In this document: one piece after another, positions 8,824 to 17,528 of the stretch
How positions within the stretch are numbered: position 1 is the first letter of the stretch
Layout of the letters: each line of letters begins with the position of its first letter
Assembly (NCBI GenBank): GCA_027621295.1
Contig: JAQCBR010000002.1
Coordinates: forward strand, 18,410 to 82,409
DNA length: 64,000 nucleotides
Direction of reading: 5' to 3'
Source of the DNA: Planctomycetota bacterium
GTDB taxonomy: Bacteria > Planctomycetota > UBA1135 > UBA2386
Notes under the pieces: model-generated
What the model was told of the DNA's origin: nothing
Databases searched by the model: none
Seen by the model: the letters and a program-made list of their open reading frames with translations, nothing else
Translations under genes and position numbers: made by a program

Positions 8824-11800
8824 ATGCGCGCGATCCTCCCTGCTCTCGTCGCGACCCTGCTCTCGATCCAGTCGGCTCCCGGGCAGCGCGAGTCGAACGC
8901 GGCTCCCCGCCCGAACGTCGTGTTGGTGCTCGTCGACGACATGGGGTTCTCGGACATCGGTTGCTACGGCAGCGAGATCGAGACGCCGAACCTCGATGCG
9001 CTCGCGGCGGGCGGCGTGCGGTTCTCTCAGTTCCGCAACACGTCCCGCTGCTGTCCGACGCGGGCGATGCTGATGACGGGGCTGCACCCCCACCAGGCGG
9101 GCATCGGGCACATGACGCTCGGGCCGAACCAACAGCCGGACCCGAAGCGCCCGCCCGCCTACCAGGGCTACCTCAACGAGCACTGCGTGACGATCGCGGA
9201 CGTCCTCGGGTCGGCGGGATACGCGACGTTCATGACCGGCAAGTGGCACCTCGGTCGCCACGACGAGAGCCTCTGGCCGCTGCAGCAGGGCTTCGACCGG
9301 TTCTGGGGGTCGATCTCGGGAGCGTTCAACTACTTCCTGCCGAAGCACCCGCGCGGCATCCACGCCGACAACACGCCGATCGAACGGCCGGAATCGACGA
9401 CCGATCGCCGCTTCTACACGACCGACGCGTTCACCGACCATGCGATGCGCTTCGTCGGGGATCACCTCGACGGCGCAGCCCAGGCGGACCCCTTCTTCCT
9501 CTACCTCGCCTACAACGCGCCGCACTGGCCGATGCAGGCGCACGACGAGGACATCGCGAAGTACCGCGGGCGCTACAAGATCGGCTGGGACGAGCGGCGG
9601 AAGCGTCGGCACCAGAAGCAGGTCGAACTCGGGCTGATCGACCCGGACTGGCCGCTGTCGCCGCGCGACCCGTCGGCGCCCGCCTGGGACACGCTGGATG
9701 AGCAGAAGCAGGACGAGATGGACCTGCGGATGGCGATCTACGCGGCGATGGTCGATCGCATCGACCAGAACATGGGGCGACTCGTCGCCTTCCTGAAGGA
9801 GCGTGGGGTCTTCGAGGACACGCTGATCCTGTTCCTCTCGGACAACGGCGGCTGCGCCGAGGGCGGTGTCCTCGGCAACCAGGACATCTACGACGTCGAG
9901 GCCCGCAACGCCGCCTACGACATCGCGTACGGCCTCGCGTGGGCGAACGCGTCGAACACGCCGTTCTCGCTCTACAAGCACTGGTCCCACGAGGGGGGCG
10001 TCGCAACGCCCTTCTTCGCCCACTGGCCGAAGGGCATCGAGGCGCGCGGCGCCTGGTGCGACGAGCCGGGCCAGCTGCTCGACGTGATGCCGACCCTGGT
10101 GGAGCTCTCGGGCGCCGAGTATCCGACGGAGTTCGAGGGTCAGCCGATCCACCCGCTCGTCGGCGTGTCGCTGACGCCGGCGCTCGCGGGTCGGGAGATC
10201 CAGCGGACGCGTCCGATGTTCAACGAGCACGAGAGCAACGGCTCGATGCAGGAGGGCCGGTACAAGCTCGTCGGTCGGCGCGTCGCCCAGCAGGACGGCT
10301 ACCACCCCGAGAACTGGGAGCTCTACGACCTCGAAGCGGACCGGACCGAGCAGCGGAACCTCGCGGCCGAGATGCCGGAGCGGGTCGAGGACATGTCCAG
10401 GCGCTACGAGCGTTGGGCGCACGACGTCGGCGTGTTCCCGAAGCGGAAGCCCAAGAAGGACGCGCCCAACGTGCTGGTGATCCTCGCGGATGACCTCGGG
10501 TTCTCGGACCTGGGCGCCTACGGCGGCGAGATCCCGACCCCGAATCTGGATCGGATCGCGGCGGAGGGAGTGCGGTTCTCGCAGTTCACGAACTCCGCGC
10601 GCTGCTGCCCGTCGCGCGCTTCGCTGCTGACCGGGCTCCATCCCCACGAGACCGGCGTCGGCTCGTTCGCGACCGCGCGGCCGCGCGAAGGCGGCGGCCC
10701 GGCCTACACCGGCCACCTGTCGTCGGACTGCGTGACCTTGGCCGAGGCCCTCGGGAGCGCGGGCTACTCGACATGGATGGTCGGCAAGTGGCACCTCGGC
10801 GTGCCGGGGCCGATCGACCGTGGCTTCCAGAACTACTACGGCTACCGGAACTTCCTCGCCCACTCGGAGAACCAGTGGGATCCGAGCCACTACGTGCGGC
10901 TCCCCGAGGGGCGTACGGAGGAGATCCCGGCGGGCGAGGGCTTCTACGTGACCGACCAGTTCACCGCGTACGCGCGGGAGTTCCTGCGGCAGGCGCGCGG
11001 GCAGGATCGGCCCTGGTTCCTCTACCTCGCGCACTCGTCGCCGCACTTCCCGATCCAGGCGCCGAAGGAGTCGATCGAACGGCACCTCGACACCTACCGC
11101 CGCGGTTGGGACGAGCTCAGAGCCGAGCGCCTCGCGCGGATGAAGGAGCTCGGGCTGATCGATCCGACCCTCCCCCTGCCGCCGCGGAGCATGGTGCCCG
11201 TCGATCGCGAGGACATCGCCAACGGACATCCGGGCGTGCCCAACCCCGCGTGGGCGGACCTCGAGCCGGCGCGTCGCGAGGATCTTGCGCGGCGGATGGC
11301 GACGTTCGCGGCCATGGTCGAGCACGTCGACCGGGGCGTTGGGCTGATCCTCGACGACCTCCGGGACAGCGGCGAACTCGACAACACGCTCGTGCTGTTC
11401 CTGTCCGACAACGGCGCCTGCTACGAGTGGGGCCCGTTCGGCTTCGACGGGCCGTCGCGTCGGGGTTTGACGACGCTGCACGAGGGCGAGGAGCTCGAGC
11501 GCATCGGCCAGGACGGCACCCACCAGAGCTACGGCTCCGGCTGGGCGATGCTCGGCAACACCCCGCTGAACCTCTACAAGCACTTCGCGCACGAGGGAGG
11601 CATCAGCAGTCCTCTGCTCGCGCGCTGGCCCGCGGGCCTGGCCGCGCGGTCGGACTTCGTGACGACGCCCGCCCACATCATGGACGTCGCGCCGACCGTC
11701 CTCGAGGCCGCGGGCGTCGCGTACCCGAGCGCGCTCCGGGGCACCGCGACCAAGCCCCTCTCGGGGATCTCGCTCCTGCCCGCGATGCGCGGCGAGCCGA

Positions 11801-12468
11801 CGGCCGAGCGTTCGATCGCCTACGAACACCAGCTGGCTCGCGGGCTGCGCCGCGGCCGCTGGAAGATCGTCTGGGGCAAGCGCATGCCGAAGGAGCCCGC
11901 TTGGGAGCTCTACGACCTGGAGAACGACCGCGCCGAGCAGCAAGACCTGGCCGCCGAACGACCGGGGCTCGTCGAGGAGTTGGTGCGCGAGTGGGAGGCC
12001 TGGGCGAAGCGCGTCGGCGCGGACCCGTTCCCGCTGCCGGACGCGCCCGCGGACCCGTCCCTCCGGATCGACGGCGTCGAGATCATCGTGCGCGCCGAGG
12101 TCGAGATCGGGGCCGGCACGCAGGGCGTGGTGATCGCCCAGGGTGGACGGGTGCACGGCTTCAGCCTGCACGTCGACCGGGGCACGCCGGTCTTCGAGGT
12201 CCGCCGCGACGGCGTCGTGCAGACGGTCCGCGCTCCGGGCCCGATTCGCGGGGTGCACCAGCTGCGCGGCCGACTGACCAGGGCCTCCCTGGACCTGTCG
12301 GTCGACGGCAAGGTCGTGTCCGCGGTCCCGTCGCCCGGGCTGCTCCCGGGCCAGCCCACCGATGCGCGCGAAGTGGGAGTCGACTCGCAGACCGCGGCGG
12401 GGAGCTACGAGTCACCGAACCGGTTCGGCGATGGCCGCATCCTGTCGACGAACGTCAGGACGCGCTGA
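8824..12468 (+). CDS. Double sulfatase: two complete arylsulfatase domains in one polypeptide
   Basis: 1214 residues with signal peptide MRAILPALVATLLSIQSAPGQ. Domain 1 (about 28-535) has RPNVVLVLVDDMGFSD and the formylglycine motif C76-C-P-T-R80. Domain 2 (about 546-1030) repeats the layout: APNVLVILADDLGFSD, C594-C-P-S-R598, SLLTGLHPHETG, FLSDNGACYEWGPFG. Both also carry GKWHLG and the late SLYKHW/NLYKHF blocks, so both look catalytically complete. They are joined by a short basic linker (FPKRKPKKD). Residues ~1076-1214 form a beta-rich module like the concanavalin/LamG-type tails of some planctomycete arylsulfatases. The usual family length is 450-600, so this is a true fusion with no internal stop. 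It probably acts on a glycan that needs two desulfation steps; that is inference. Confidence 0.93.
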   Translation: MRAILPALVATLLSIQSAPGQRESNAAPRPNVVLVLVDDMGFSDIGCYGSEIETPNLDALAAGGVRFSQFRNTSRCCPTRAMLMTGLHPHQAGIGHMTLGPNQQPDPKRPPAYQGYLNEHCVTIADVLGSAGYATFMTGKWHLGRHDESLWPLQQGFDRFWGSISGAFNYFLPKHPRGIHADNTPIERPESTTDRRFYTTDAFTDHAMRFVGDHLDGAAQADPFFLYLAYNAPHWPMQAHDEDIAKYRGRYKIGWDERRKRRHQKQVELGLIDPDWPLSPRDPSAPAWDTLDEQKQDEMDLRMAIYAAMVDRIDQNMGRLVAFLKERGVFEDTLILFLSDNGGCAEGGVLGNQDIYDVEARNAAYDIAYGLAWANASNTPFSLYKHWSHEGGVATPFFAHWPKGIEARGAWCDEPGQLLDVMPTLVELSGAEYPTEFEGQPIHPLVGVSLTPALAGREIQRTRPMFNEHESNGSMQEGRYKLVGRRVAQQDGYHPENWELYDLEADRTEQRNLAAEMPERVEDMSRRYERWAHDVGVFPKRKPKKDAPNVLVILADDLGFSDLGAYGGEIPTPNLDRIAAEGVRFSQFTNSARCCPSRASLLTGLHPHETGVGSFATARPREGGGPAYTGHLSSDCVTLAEALGSAGYSTWMVGKWHLGVPGPIDRGFQNYYGYRNFLAHSENQWDPSHYVRLPEGRTEEIPAGEGFYVTDQFTAYAREFLRQARGQDRPWFLYLAHSSPHFPIQAPKESIERHLDTYRRGWDELRAERLARMKELGLIDPTLPLPPRSMVPVDREDIANGHPGVPNPAWADLEPARREDLARRMATFAAMVEHVDRGVGLILDDLRDSGELDNTLVLFLSDNGACYEWGPFGFDGPSRRGLTTLHEGEELERIGQDGTHQSYGSGWAMLGNTPLNLYKHFAHEGGISSPLLARWPAGLAARSDFVTTPAHIMDVAPTVLEAAGVAYPSALRGTATKPLSGISLLPAMRGEPTAERSIAYEHQLARGLRRGRWKIVWGKRMPKEPAWELYDLENDRAEQQDLAAERPGLVEELVREWEAWAKRVGADPFPLPDAPADPSLRIDGVEIIVRAEVEIGAGTQGVVIAQGGRVHGFSLHVDRGTPVFEVRRDGVVQTVRAPGPIRGVHQLRGRLTRASLDLSVDGKVVSAVPSPGLLPGQPTDAREVGVDSQTAAGSYESPNRFGDGRILSTNVRTR

Positions 12469-12594
12469 ACGTCCGAGCCGTCGCGGGCAGCTCGAGGCTC
12501 GAGTCTGTCCGAGCCAGTGACCCGATGGGGACGCGGCCGCTGTGGGGCCGCCAAGCCGGCCCGCCAAGCCGGCCCGCCAAGCCGGCAATGCAGG
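12469..12594. other. Convergent intergenic gap between double sulfatase and dnaA
   Basis: 126 bp between two convergent genes. Its main content is a short 3 x 13 bp tandem repeat, listed separately; no U-tract terminator is obvious. Confidence 0.4.
12548..12586. repeat. Three exact tandem copies of a 13-bp unit
   Basis: The unit CCGCCAAGCCGGC occurs at 12548-12560, 12561-12573 and 12574-12586 without a mismatch. Each copy contains GCCGGC, so the array can fold on itself. It lies where transcripts of the double sulfatase and dnaA meet and may help to end both; it could equally be slippage-generated noise. Confidence 0.9.
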
Positions 12595-14241
12595 TCAGCC
12601 CTGCAGGCGTGTCGTGAGCGTCGACACCAGCTCGCGGAACATCTTGTCGTCCTTCACGCGCTTCTCGATCTTCTTGACCGCGTAGAGGACCGTCGTGTGG
12701 TCGCGACCGCCGAAGTAGCGGCCGACTTCCTCGAGCGACTGGTCCGTCAGCTGGCGGCACAGATACATCGAGATCTGCCGCGGGAGGCTGATCGCCTGGG
12801 TCCGCGACTTGCCGATCATGTCGCGGGCGGAGATCGAGAACTCCTCGGTGACGAGCCCCATGATCTCGGAGACCGAGACCTGGCGGCTGCGCTGGACGAC
12901 GACGCCGCGGAGCGCTTCCTCGGCGAGCTCGACGCTCACTTCGCGGTCGGTGATCGACGCGACGCCGATGACCTTGACGACGGCTCCCTCGAGTTCACGG
13001 ATGTTGGTGTCGATCCGCTCGGCGATGAAGTAGGCGACGTCCTCGGGCAGGTCGAGCTGCCGCAGGCGGGCCTTGCGTCGGACGATCGCGACGCGCGTCT
13101 CGAAGCACGGGACCTCCATCTCGGCGACGAGACCCCAGCGGAACCGCGACACGAGGCGCTCCTCGATCGTCGGGATCTCCGTCGGCGAACGGTCGGACGA
13201 GATGATGATCTGCCGGTTCGTGTTGTAGAGCGCGTTGAACGTGTGGAAGAACTCGTCCTGCGTCTTGTCCTTGTTGGCCAGGAACTGGATGTCGTCCACG
13301 ACGAGCACGTCGACGCTGCGGTGCAGCTCGCGGAACTCGTCGAGGCGGCCGGACTGGATCGCGTGGATGAACCGGTTGGTGAACTCCTCGCAGCTCAGGT
13401 AGAGCACGCGGGCGCGTTCGTTCTTCCGCCGGATCTCGTGGCAGATCGCCTGCAGCAGGTGCGTCTTGCCGAGGCCGACGTTGCCGTGGATGAACAGCGG
13501 GTTGTAGGCGCGGCCCGGGTTCTCGGCGACGGCCAGCGCGGCGGCGTGCGACAGTCGGTTGCACGGGCCGACGACGAACTGGTCGAACGTGTAGCTGCGG
13601 TTGAGGTCGCCGAGGTCGGACAGACGATCCCAGTTGGAGCCGCTGTAGCGGCCTTCGCCGGCTGGGGGCGCTCCGTGCTGCAGGGGCCCGCGCTCGGTTC
13701 CCGGGCGCGGGATGCGCTGGAAACCGATCTCGGGGCCACGGTCCGCGGGCGCTGCCTGTGCCGACGGGGCTGCACTGCCCTGTGGCCGCGCCGTGCGCGC
13801 GCCCAGGTCGATCGAGTCAGGGTCGATCGAGTCAGGGTCGACGGCGTCCGGTTCGACGGCATCGATGACGGCATTCCTCAGCCCGGCTTGGCTGGTGACG
13901 CCTCGCTCTGCGAACTCGATTCCGGCGGCTGCTTCCGCCGTCAGGCCGAGCTCTTCGCCCTCCGCCCCGCGCGCCAGCTGCAGGGCGACCCCGCAGCGTC
14001 GACGACCCGTCGCGAGGCGCACTGCGTCCTCGATCATCGACAGGTAGTTCTTGCGCAGCCAGTCACGGACGAAGCCGCTCGGCACCCCGAACACGTAGCG
14101 GTCGCCCTGGACCGCCCGAAGCGTCAGGCCGCGGAACCACGTTTCGTAGTGCTCCTTGCGGACCGAGTGCTTCAGCTCGCCGAGGACCTTCTCCAGAAGG
14201 CCTGCGGGCAGGGTCTCGTTCGAGTCGACTGGGCGCGTCAC
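12595..14241 (-). CDS. dnaA: Chromosomal replication initiator protein DnaA
   Basis: 548 residues from GTG 14241; an in-frame TTG at 14265 would add eight residues. DnaA binds 9-bp boxes at oriC, melts the duplex and loads the helicase. All four domains are present: domain I (KVLGELKHSVRKEHYETWF), a long variable linker (~100-200) with a duplicated acidic stretch VDPDSIDPDSID coded by two exact 15-bp repeats (13806-13835), the AAA+ domain III with Walker A GNVGLGKT near 253 and Walker B VLVVDDIQF, and the DNA-binding domain IV with the DnaA signature GGRDHTTVLYAVKKIE. It is longer than the usual ~450 residues because of the linker. dnaN and recF are not adjacent. The upstream gap holds DnaA-box-like sequences. 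Confidence 0.98.
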   Translation of the reverse strand: MTRPVDSNETLPAGLLEKVLGELKHSVRKEHYETWFRGLTLRAVQGDRYVFGVPSGFVRDWLRKNYLSMIEDAVRLATGRRRCGVALQLARGAEGEELGLTAEAAAGIEFAERGVTSQAGLRNAVIDAVEPDAVDPDSIDPDSIDLGARTARPQGSAAPSAQAAPADRGPEIGFQRIPRPGTERGPLQHGAPPAGEGRYSGSNWDRLSDLGDLNRSYTFDQFVVGPCNRLSHAAALAVAENPGRAYNPLFIHGNVGLGKTHLLQAICHEIRRKNERARVLYLSCEEFTNRFIHAIQSGRLDEFRELHRSVDVLVVDDIQFLANKDKTQDEFFHTFNALYNTNRQIIISSDRSPTEIPTIEERLVSRFRWGLVAEMEVPCFETRVAIVRRKARLRQLDLPEDVAYFIAERIDTNIRELEGAVVKVIGVASITDREVSVELAEEALRGVVVQRSRQVSVSEIMGLVTEEFSISARDMIGKSRTQAISLPRQISMYLCRQLTDQSLEEVGRYFGGRDHTTVLYAVKKIEKRVKDDKMFRELVSTLTTRLQG

Positions 14242-14265
14242 GCGAACCTGGGGGCAAGAAGACAA

Positions 14266-14544
14266 AGGGCACCCCAGGCTTCCGATTACGGCGAAACCGA
14301 ATGCCCAGGACAGGAAAGGTTGGTCGGGAGGGCCGGTTCTCCACCGCGGTCCGGCTCACCGCAGCGACTCAGCGCCTCTCGACGGCCCGTTCTTAGCGAC
14401 TTCCCACGGGCCATGCAAAGACCACGACAGGGAGAACGTGCGGCGAACCGGGGGTATCCATCCTAAGTCCTTTTCTCACATAGGTTCGATGCGATGGAGT
14501 TTTCCACGGTCCTGGACCGGACGGTGTGGAACGTTGAACCGTAA
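14266..14544. other. Candidate oriC / dnaA promoter region
   Basis: 279-bp gap upstream of dnaA. It contains several matches to a GC-adapted DnaA box TTTTCCAC(A/G): TTTTCCACG at 14500-14508 (8 of 9 to TTTTCCACA), TTCTCCACC at 14337-14345, CTTCCCACG at 14400-14408 and, in reverse, GTGTGGAA at 14524-14531. One more, CTTTCCACC at 14566-14574, lies just inside the end of the cysteine desulfurase gene. The stretch 14455-14500 is lower in GC than its flanks. An autoregulated dnaA promoter is the minimal reading; an origin is possible but none of the boxes is perfect. Confidence 0.4.
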
Positions 14545-15675
14545 TCAGGCTCTCCCCGGACCCGACTTTCCACCGCCCGCGGTGGAGCGGAGGCGGGACA
14601 CGACGGCGGCCACCGCGCGGGCAGCTCGCCGGGCAGAATCGGTGTTGGTCCGAGGGCTGGTCGCAAAGCGAACGCACTGGCGGGCAGCATCCGGGTCGAA
14701 TCCCATGGCCCGGAGCACGGCAGGTGGCTCGGGGCTACCCGACGAGCAGGCAGAACCCTGGGACGCGCGCACGCCCGCGAGGTCCAGGGCGGGCAGCAGA
14801 GCCCGCCCGTCGACGTCGGCGAAATGGATCGTCACCGTGTTCGGCAGTGCGTGCGGTGGGGTCACGCGGGTGCAGCGCACCAGTCCCAGGAGTTCCTCCT
14901 CGAAGGCCTGCCGAGCGGCCTCCATCCCGCGCGCCCGCTCGTCCGCCTCCTGGAGCGCCAGCTCGAACGCGAGCGCGGTCGCGGCGGCGAGCGATGTGCT
15001 GACGGTGCCCGGCCTGAGACCGGATTCCTGACCACCGCCGACCAGCAGCGGGCGGGGCGGGGTTCCCCGGACGATCCAGAGGCTCGCGCCGCGGAGGCCG
15101 CCGAACTTGTGGCTGGAGACGCTGACCGAATCGGCGACGGGCAGGACCTCGTCGAGCGGCACGCGCCCGACGGTCTGCGCGGCGTCGACGTGCAGGGGGA
15201 CCCCGGCTTCCCGGGCGCATGCCGCGGCGGCAGCGATGGGCTGCAGCGTGCCGATCTCGCCCTGCGCGTGGGTCAGGCAGACGAGGCCGATCGGCACCCC
15301 GGGTGAGCGGACGATGGCCGTGCCCATCGCGTCGACGTCCCACATGGACGTCCCTCGGCGCGCAGCCGGCTCGGCGACCGACTTGTGTTCGACGGGAGCG
15401 AGCAGCACCGGGAGCCCGGGATCGCCGAGACCGGCGATGGCGATGTTGTTCGCCTCGCTGCAGGACGCGACGAAGACCACCTCGTCCGGGGCGACCCCAG
15501 CAGCGTCCGCTGCCGCTGCGCGCGCCTCCTCGAGCACCGCGCGCGCACGCCGTCCGCCCGCGTGCGGACTGCCCGGGTTGTGCGGGCACGCGGCCTCGAC
15601 CTCGAGGAATCGCTCGAGCACGCGAGGGTCGACCGGCGTCGTCGCGTTGTGGTCGAGGTCGAACGGGCCTTCCAT
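14545..15675 (-). CDS. Cysteine desulfurase (NifS/IscS family)
   Basis: 376 residues, a PLP-dependent aminotransferase-fold enzyme that takes sulfur from cysteine. The PLP lysine is Lys190 in SVSSHKFGG, the cofactor-stacking His is in VEHKSV (His97), HVDAAQ holds the PLP-binding Asp, and the catalytic Cys310 lies in QGSACSSGSPEPP. The opening LDHNATTPVDPRVL is typical. It starts 6 bp after the stop of bshA and is the last gene of the bacillithiol run, so it may serve Fe-S or tRNA sulfur supply linked to thiol status. No iscU or mnmA is next to it, so its acceptor cannot be named. Confidence 0.93.
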   Translation of the reverse strand: MEGPFDLDHNATTPVDPRVLERFLEVEAACPHNPGSPHAGGRRARAVLEEARAAAADAAGVAPDEVVFVASCSEANNIAIAGLGDPGLPVLLAPVEHKSVAEPAARRGTSMWDVDAMGTAIVRSPGVPIGLVCLTHAQGEIGTLQPIAAAAACAREAGVPLHVDAAQTVGRVPLDEVLPVADSVSVSSHKFGGLRGASLWIVRGTPPRPLLVGGGQESGLRPGTVSTSLAAATALAFELALQEADERARGMEAARQAFEEELLGLVRCTRVTPPHALPNTVTIHFADVDGRALLPALDLAGVRASQGSACSSGSPEPPAVLRAMGFDPDAARQCVRFATSPRTNTDSARRAARAVAAVVSRLRSTAGGGKSGPGRA

Positions 15676-15681
15676 CGTCGA

Positions 15682-16809
15682 TCAGTCGGTCGCTTCGAGC
15701 ACGCGCCGGTACAGCGCCTCGTAGCGCCCCAGCACCTTCCCCTGCGCGAACTCGGAGACAGCACGCTCCCGGACTGCCTCCGACTGGACGCGATGGAGGT
15801 CGGCGTCCTCGAGGAGTTCGAGCGCGGCGGCTGCCATCGCATCGACGTCGCCGAACGGCACGAGCCGCCCCGTGTCTCCGAACACCTCGCTGACGCCCCC
15901 GACGTCGGTGCTGACGCAGGGCACGCCGCAGCTCATCGCCTCGAGCATCGACAGTCCGAAGCTCTCGGTCTCCGATGCAGAGAGGAACAGATCGGCGTCG
16001 GCGAACGCCCGTGCCAGCTCCGTCTCCTCGCGGACGCCGGCAGCCTCGACCCGGTCGAGGACACCGAGGTCCGCGGCGACCGCCAGCGCGTGCTCGCGGT
16101 CCGGTCCGTCCCCGAGCAGGGTCAGGCGTGCGGGCACCCTCGCCGCGATCTGTGCGAACGCCCGCACGACGTCGGCCGCGCGCTTCACGGGGCGCAGGTT
16201 GCTCGCGTGGACGATGCGCCGCTCGCGGCTCGGCCGGGCCCAGAACCGCCCCTCTTGGCCGGGCTGGAAGCGCTCGGTGTCGACGAAGTTGGGGATCACG
16301 TCGATCTCGGCCGCGCAGCCGAACGTCCGGCGGGTCTCTTCCGCCAGGAAGCTGCTGACCGCAGTCACCGCGTGGGAGCGTTCGATCGCGAACCTGGTCG
16401 GCCGCGTGTAGGCCCGATCGGCGCCGACGACGGTGATGTCCGTACCGTGCAGCGTCGTGATCCACCGCAGCGGCCGATTGCCCATCGCATCCGCCAGGAA
16501 CGCGCTGATCGCGTGCGGGATCGCGTAGTGGACGTGGAACAGATCGACGCCGGCCTCTTCCTGGACCTCCAGCATCCGCGTGGCGAGCGCGAGGTCGTAG
16601 GGCGGGTAGCGGAACAGCGGGTAGGCCGAGACCTGGACCCCGTGGTAGTGCACTCCGGGCACGGAATGCTTGAGGCGCGCGGGGCGGTCGTAGCTCAGCA
16701 GGTGGACCTCGTGGCCCGCCCGCGCCAGCTGGATGGCGATCTCGGTGGCGACGACGCCGCTGCCGCCAACGGTCGGGTAGCAGACGATGCCGATCCGGAG
16801 CGGGTCCAT
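15682..16809 (-). CDS. bshA: N-acetyl-alpha-D-glucosaminyl L-malate synthase BshA
   Basis: 375 residues, a GT4 glycosyltransferase. BshA joins GlcNAc from UDP-GlcNAc to L-malate, the first step of bacillithiol synthesis. The N-terminal signature IGIVCYPTVGGSGVVATEIA is close to the BshA hallmark (CYPxxGGSGVVATEL) and HYAIPHAISAFLA is also family-typical. The C-terminal nucleotide-sugar domain has VIPNFVDTERF and the E-x7-E retaining motif in SETESFGLSMLEAM. bshB and bshC lie in the same run, which makes the assignment firm. It starts 35 bp after the ATPase-like gene ends. Confidence 0.93.
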   Translation of the reverse strand: MDPLRIGIVCYPTVGGSGVVATEIAIQLARAGHEVHLLSYDRPARLKHSVPGVHYHGVQVSAYPLFRYPPYDLALATRMLEVQEEAGVDLFHVHYAIPHAISAFLADAMGNRPLRWITTLHGTDITVVGADRAYTRPTRFAIERSHAVTAVSSFLAEETRRTFGCAAEIDVIPNFVDTERFQPGQEGRFWARPSRERRIVHASNLRPVKRAADVVRAFAQIAARVPARLTLLGDGPDREHALAVAADLGVLDRVEAAGVREETELARAFADADLFLSASETESFGLSMLEAMSCGVPCVSTDVGGVSEVFGDTGRLVPFGDVDAMAAAALELLEDADLHRVQSEAVRERAVSEFAQGKVLGRYEALYRRVLEATD

Positions 16810-16844
16810 GGGAGCCGCATCCTACTGCGCTCGGCCCGCGGTGC

Positions 16845-17480
16845 TCAGGCTCGTGCGGCGACGGCCGGCAGGTCGAGCCGCATCGTCACCGTGCCGTCGC
16901 TGGCCGCCGGCATCAGCTCGAAGTGTGCGCCCAGGTCCGACGCGAAGTCGTCGAGGCACTCGGCCCGGAACAGGAACTCGGCGTGGGCGCGGTGGGCCGC
17001 CGACGATGGGAACGCCGGCACGATGCCGATCTCGACGACTGCGCGCTCGTCGCTCTCGCGGGTCGAACGCACGCGGACCATGTCGCCGATCGTCGCGAAG
17101 CGTGCGACGAGTCCGAGCAGGCGCTGGAGCAGGGACTCGAACGGCTCGGCGTCACCCGGCGTGACCTGGATGCCGCGGTCCCAGCTGCACTGCAGGACGA
17201 GCGGCTTCTCGCCCTCGACGAGCGCGCGGTCGAGCGCTCTCGACGCGAGCTGCCGCAGATCCACGCCCGCCTCCTCGGCCGACGTTTCGGTCACGCGTTC
17301 GACGTCCGAGGCCACGCGTCCCGCCAGCGACTCGAGCTGCATCAGCGCGTCGTCCTCGCCGTAGACATCGGCCTCGAGTGCGCGTGCGACCGCGGACTCG
17401 ACGGCCCGGAGGTCGCGGATCAGGTCCCGCTCGGCCTCGTGGCGATCCGGTCGGAAACCGTTCTGGTCGTGCCGTTCCAC
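16845..17480 (-). CDS. Uncharacterised protein with histidine-kinase-like (HATPase) layout, degenerate
   Basis: 211 residues from a GTG start. An N-terminal helical part (ERDLIRDLRAVESAVARAL ... ALMQLESLAGRVASDVERV) resembles a kinase dimerisation hairpin without an HxxE/HxxN phospho-acceptor motif. It is followed by VDLRQLASRALDRALVEG ... VLQCSWDRGIQVTPGDAEPFESLLQRLLGLVARFA, which has the rhythm of a Bergerat ATPase domain. The conserved N-box Asn is missing and the later G boxes cannot be found, so catalytic activity is doubtful. It sits between parA and bshA in one transcription unit and could be a partner of the ParA protein; that is inference. Confidence 0.6.
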   Translation of the reverse strand: MERHDQNGFRPDRHEAERDLIRDLRAVESAVARALEADVYGEDDALMQLESLAGRVASDVERVTETSAEEAGVDLRQLASRALDRALVEGEKPLVLQCSWDRGIQVTPGDAEPFESLLQRLLGLVARFATIGDMVRVRSTRESDERAVVEIGIVPAFPSSAAHRAHAEFLFRAECLDDFASDLGAHFELMPAASDGTVTMRLDLPAVAARA

Positions 17481-17528
17481 ACCGGGTGGATCGGCTGGCG
17501 CTCGCGAAACCCCCGAATCCGGGCCGGC

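Noticed and set aside
8452..12258. 1268-codon minus-strand open frame opposite the double sulfatase
   Set aside because: Low-complexity Arg/Val/Leu product without domains; the plus strand has two intact sulfatase domains.
12548..12586. CRISPR-like array
   Set aside because: Units of 13 bp have no spacers and there are no cas genes; it is a simple tandem repeat.
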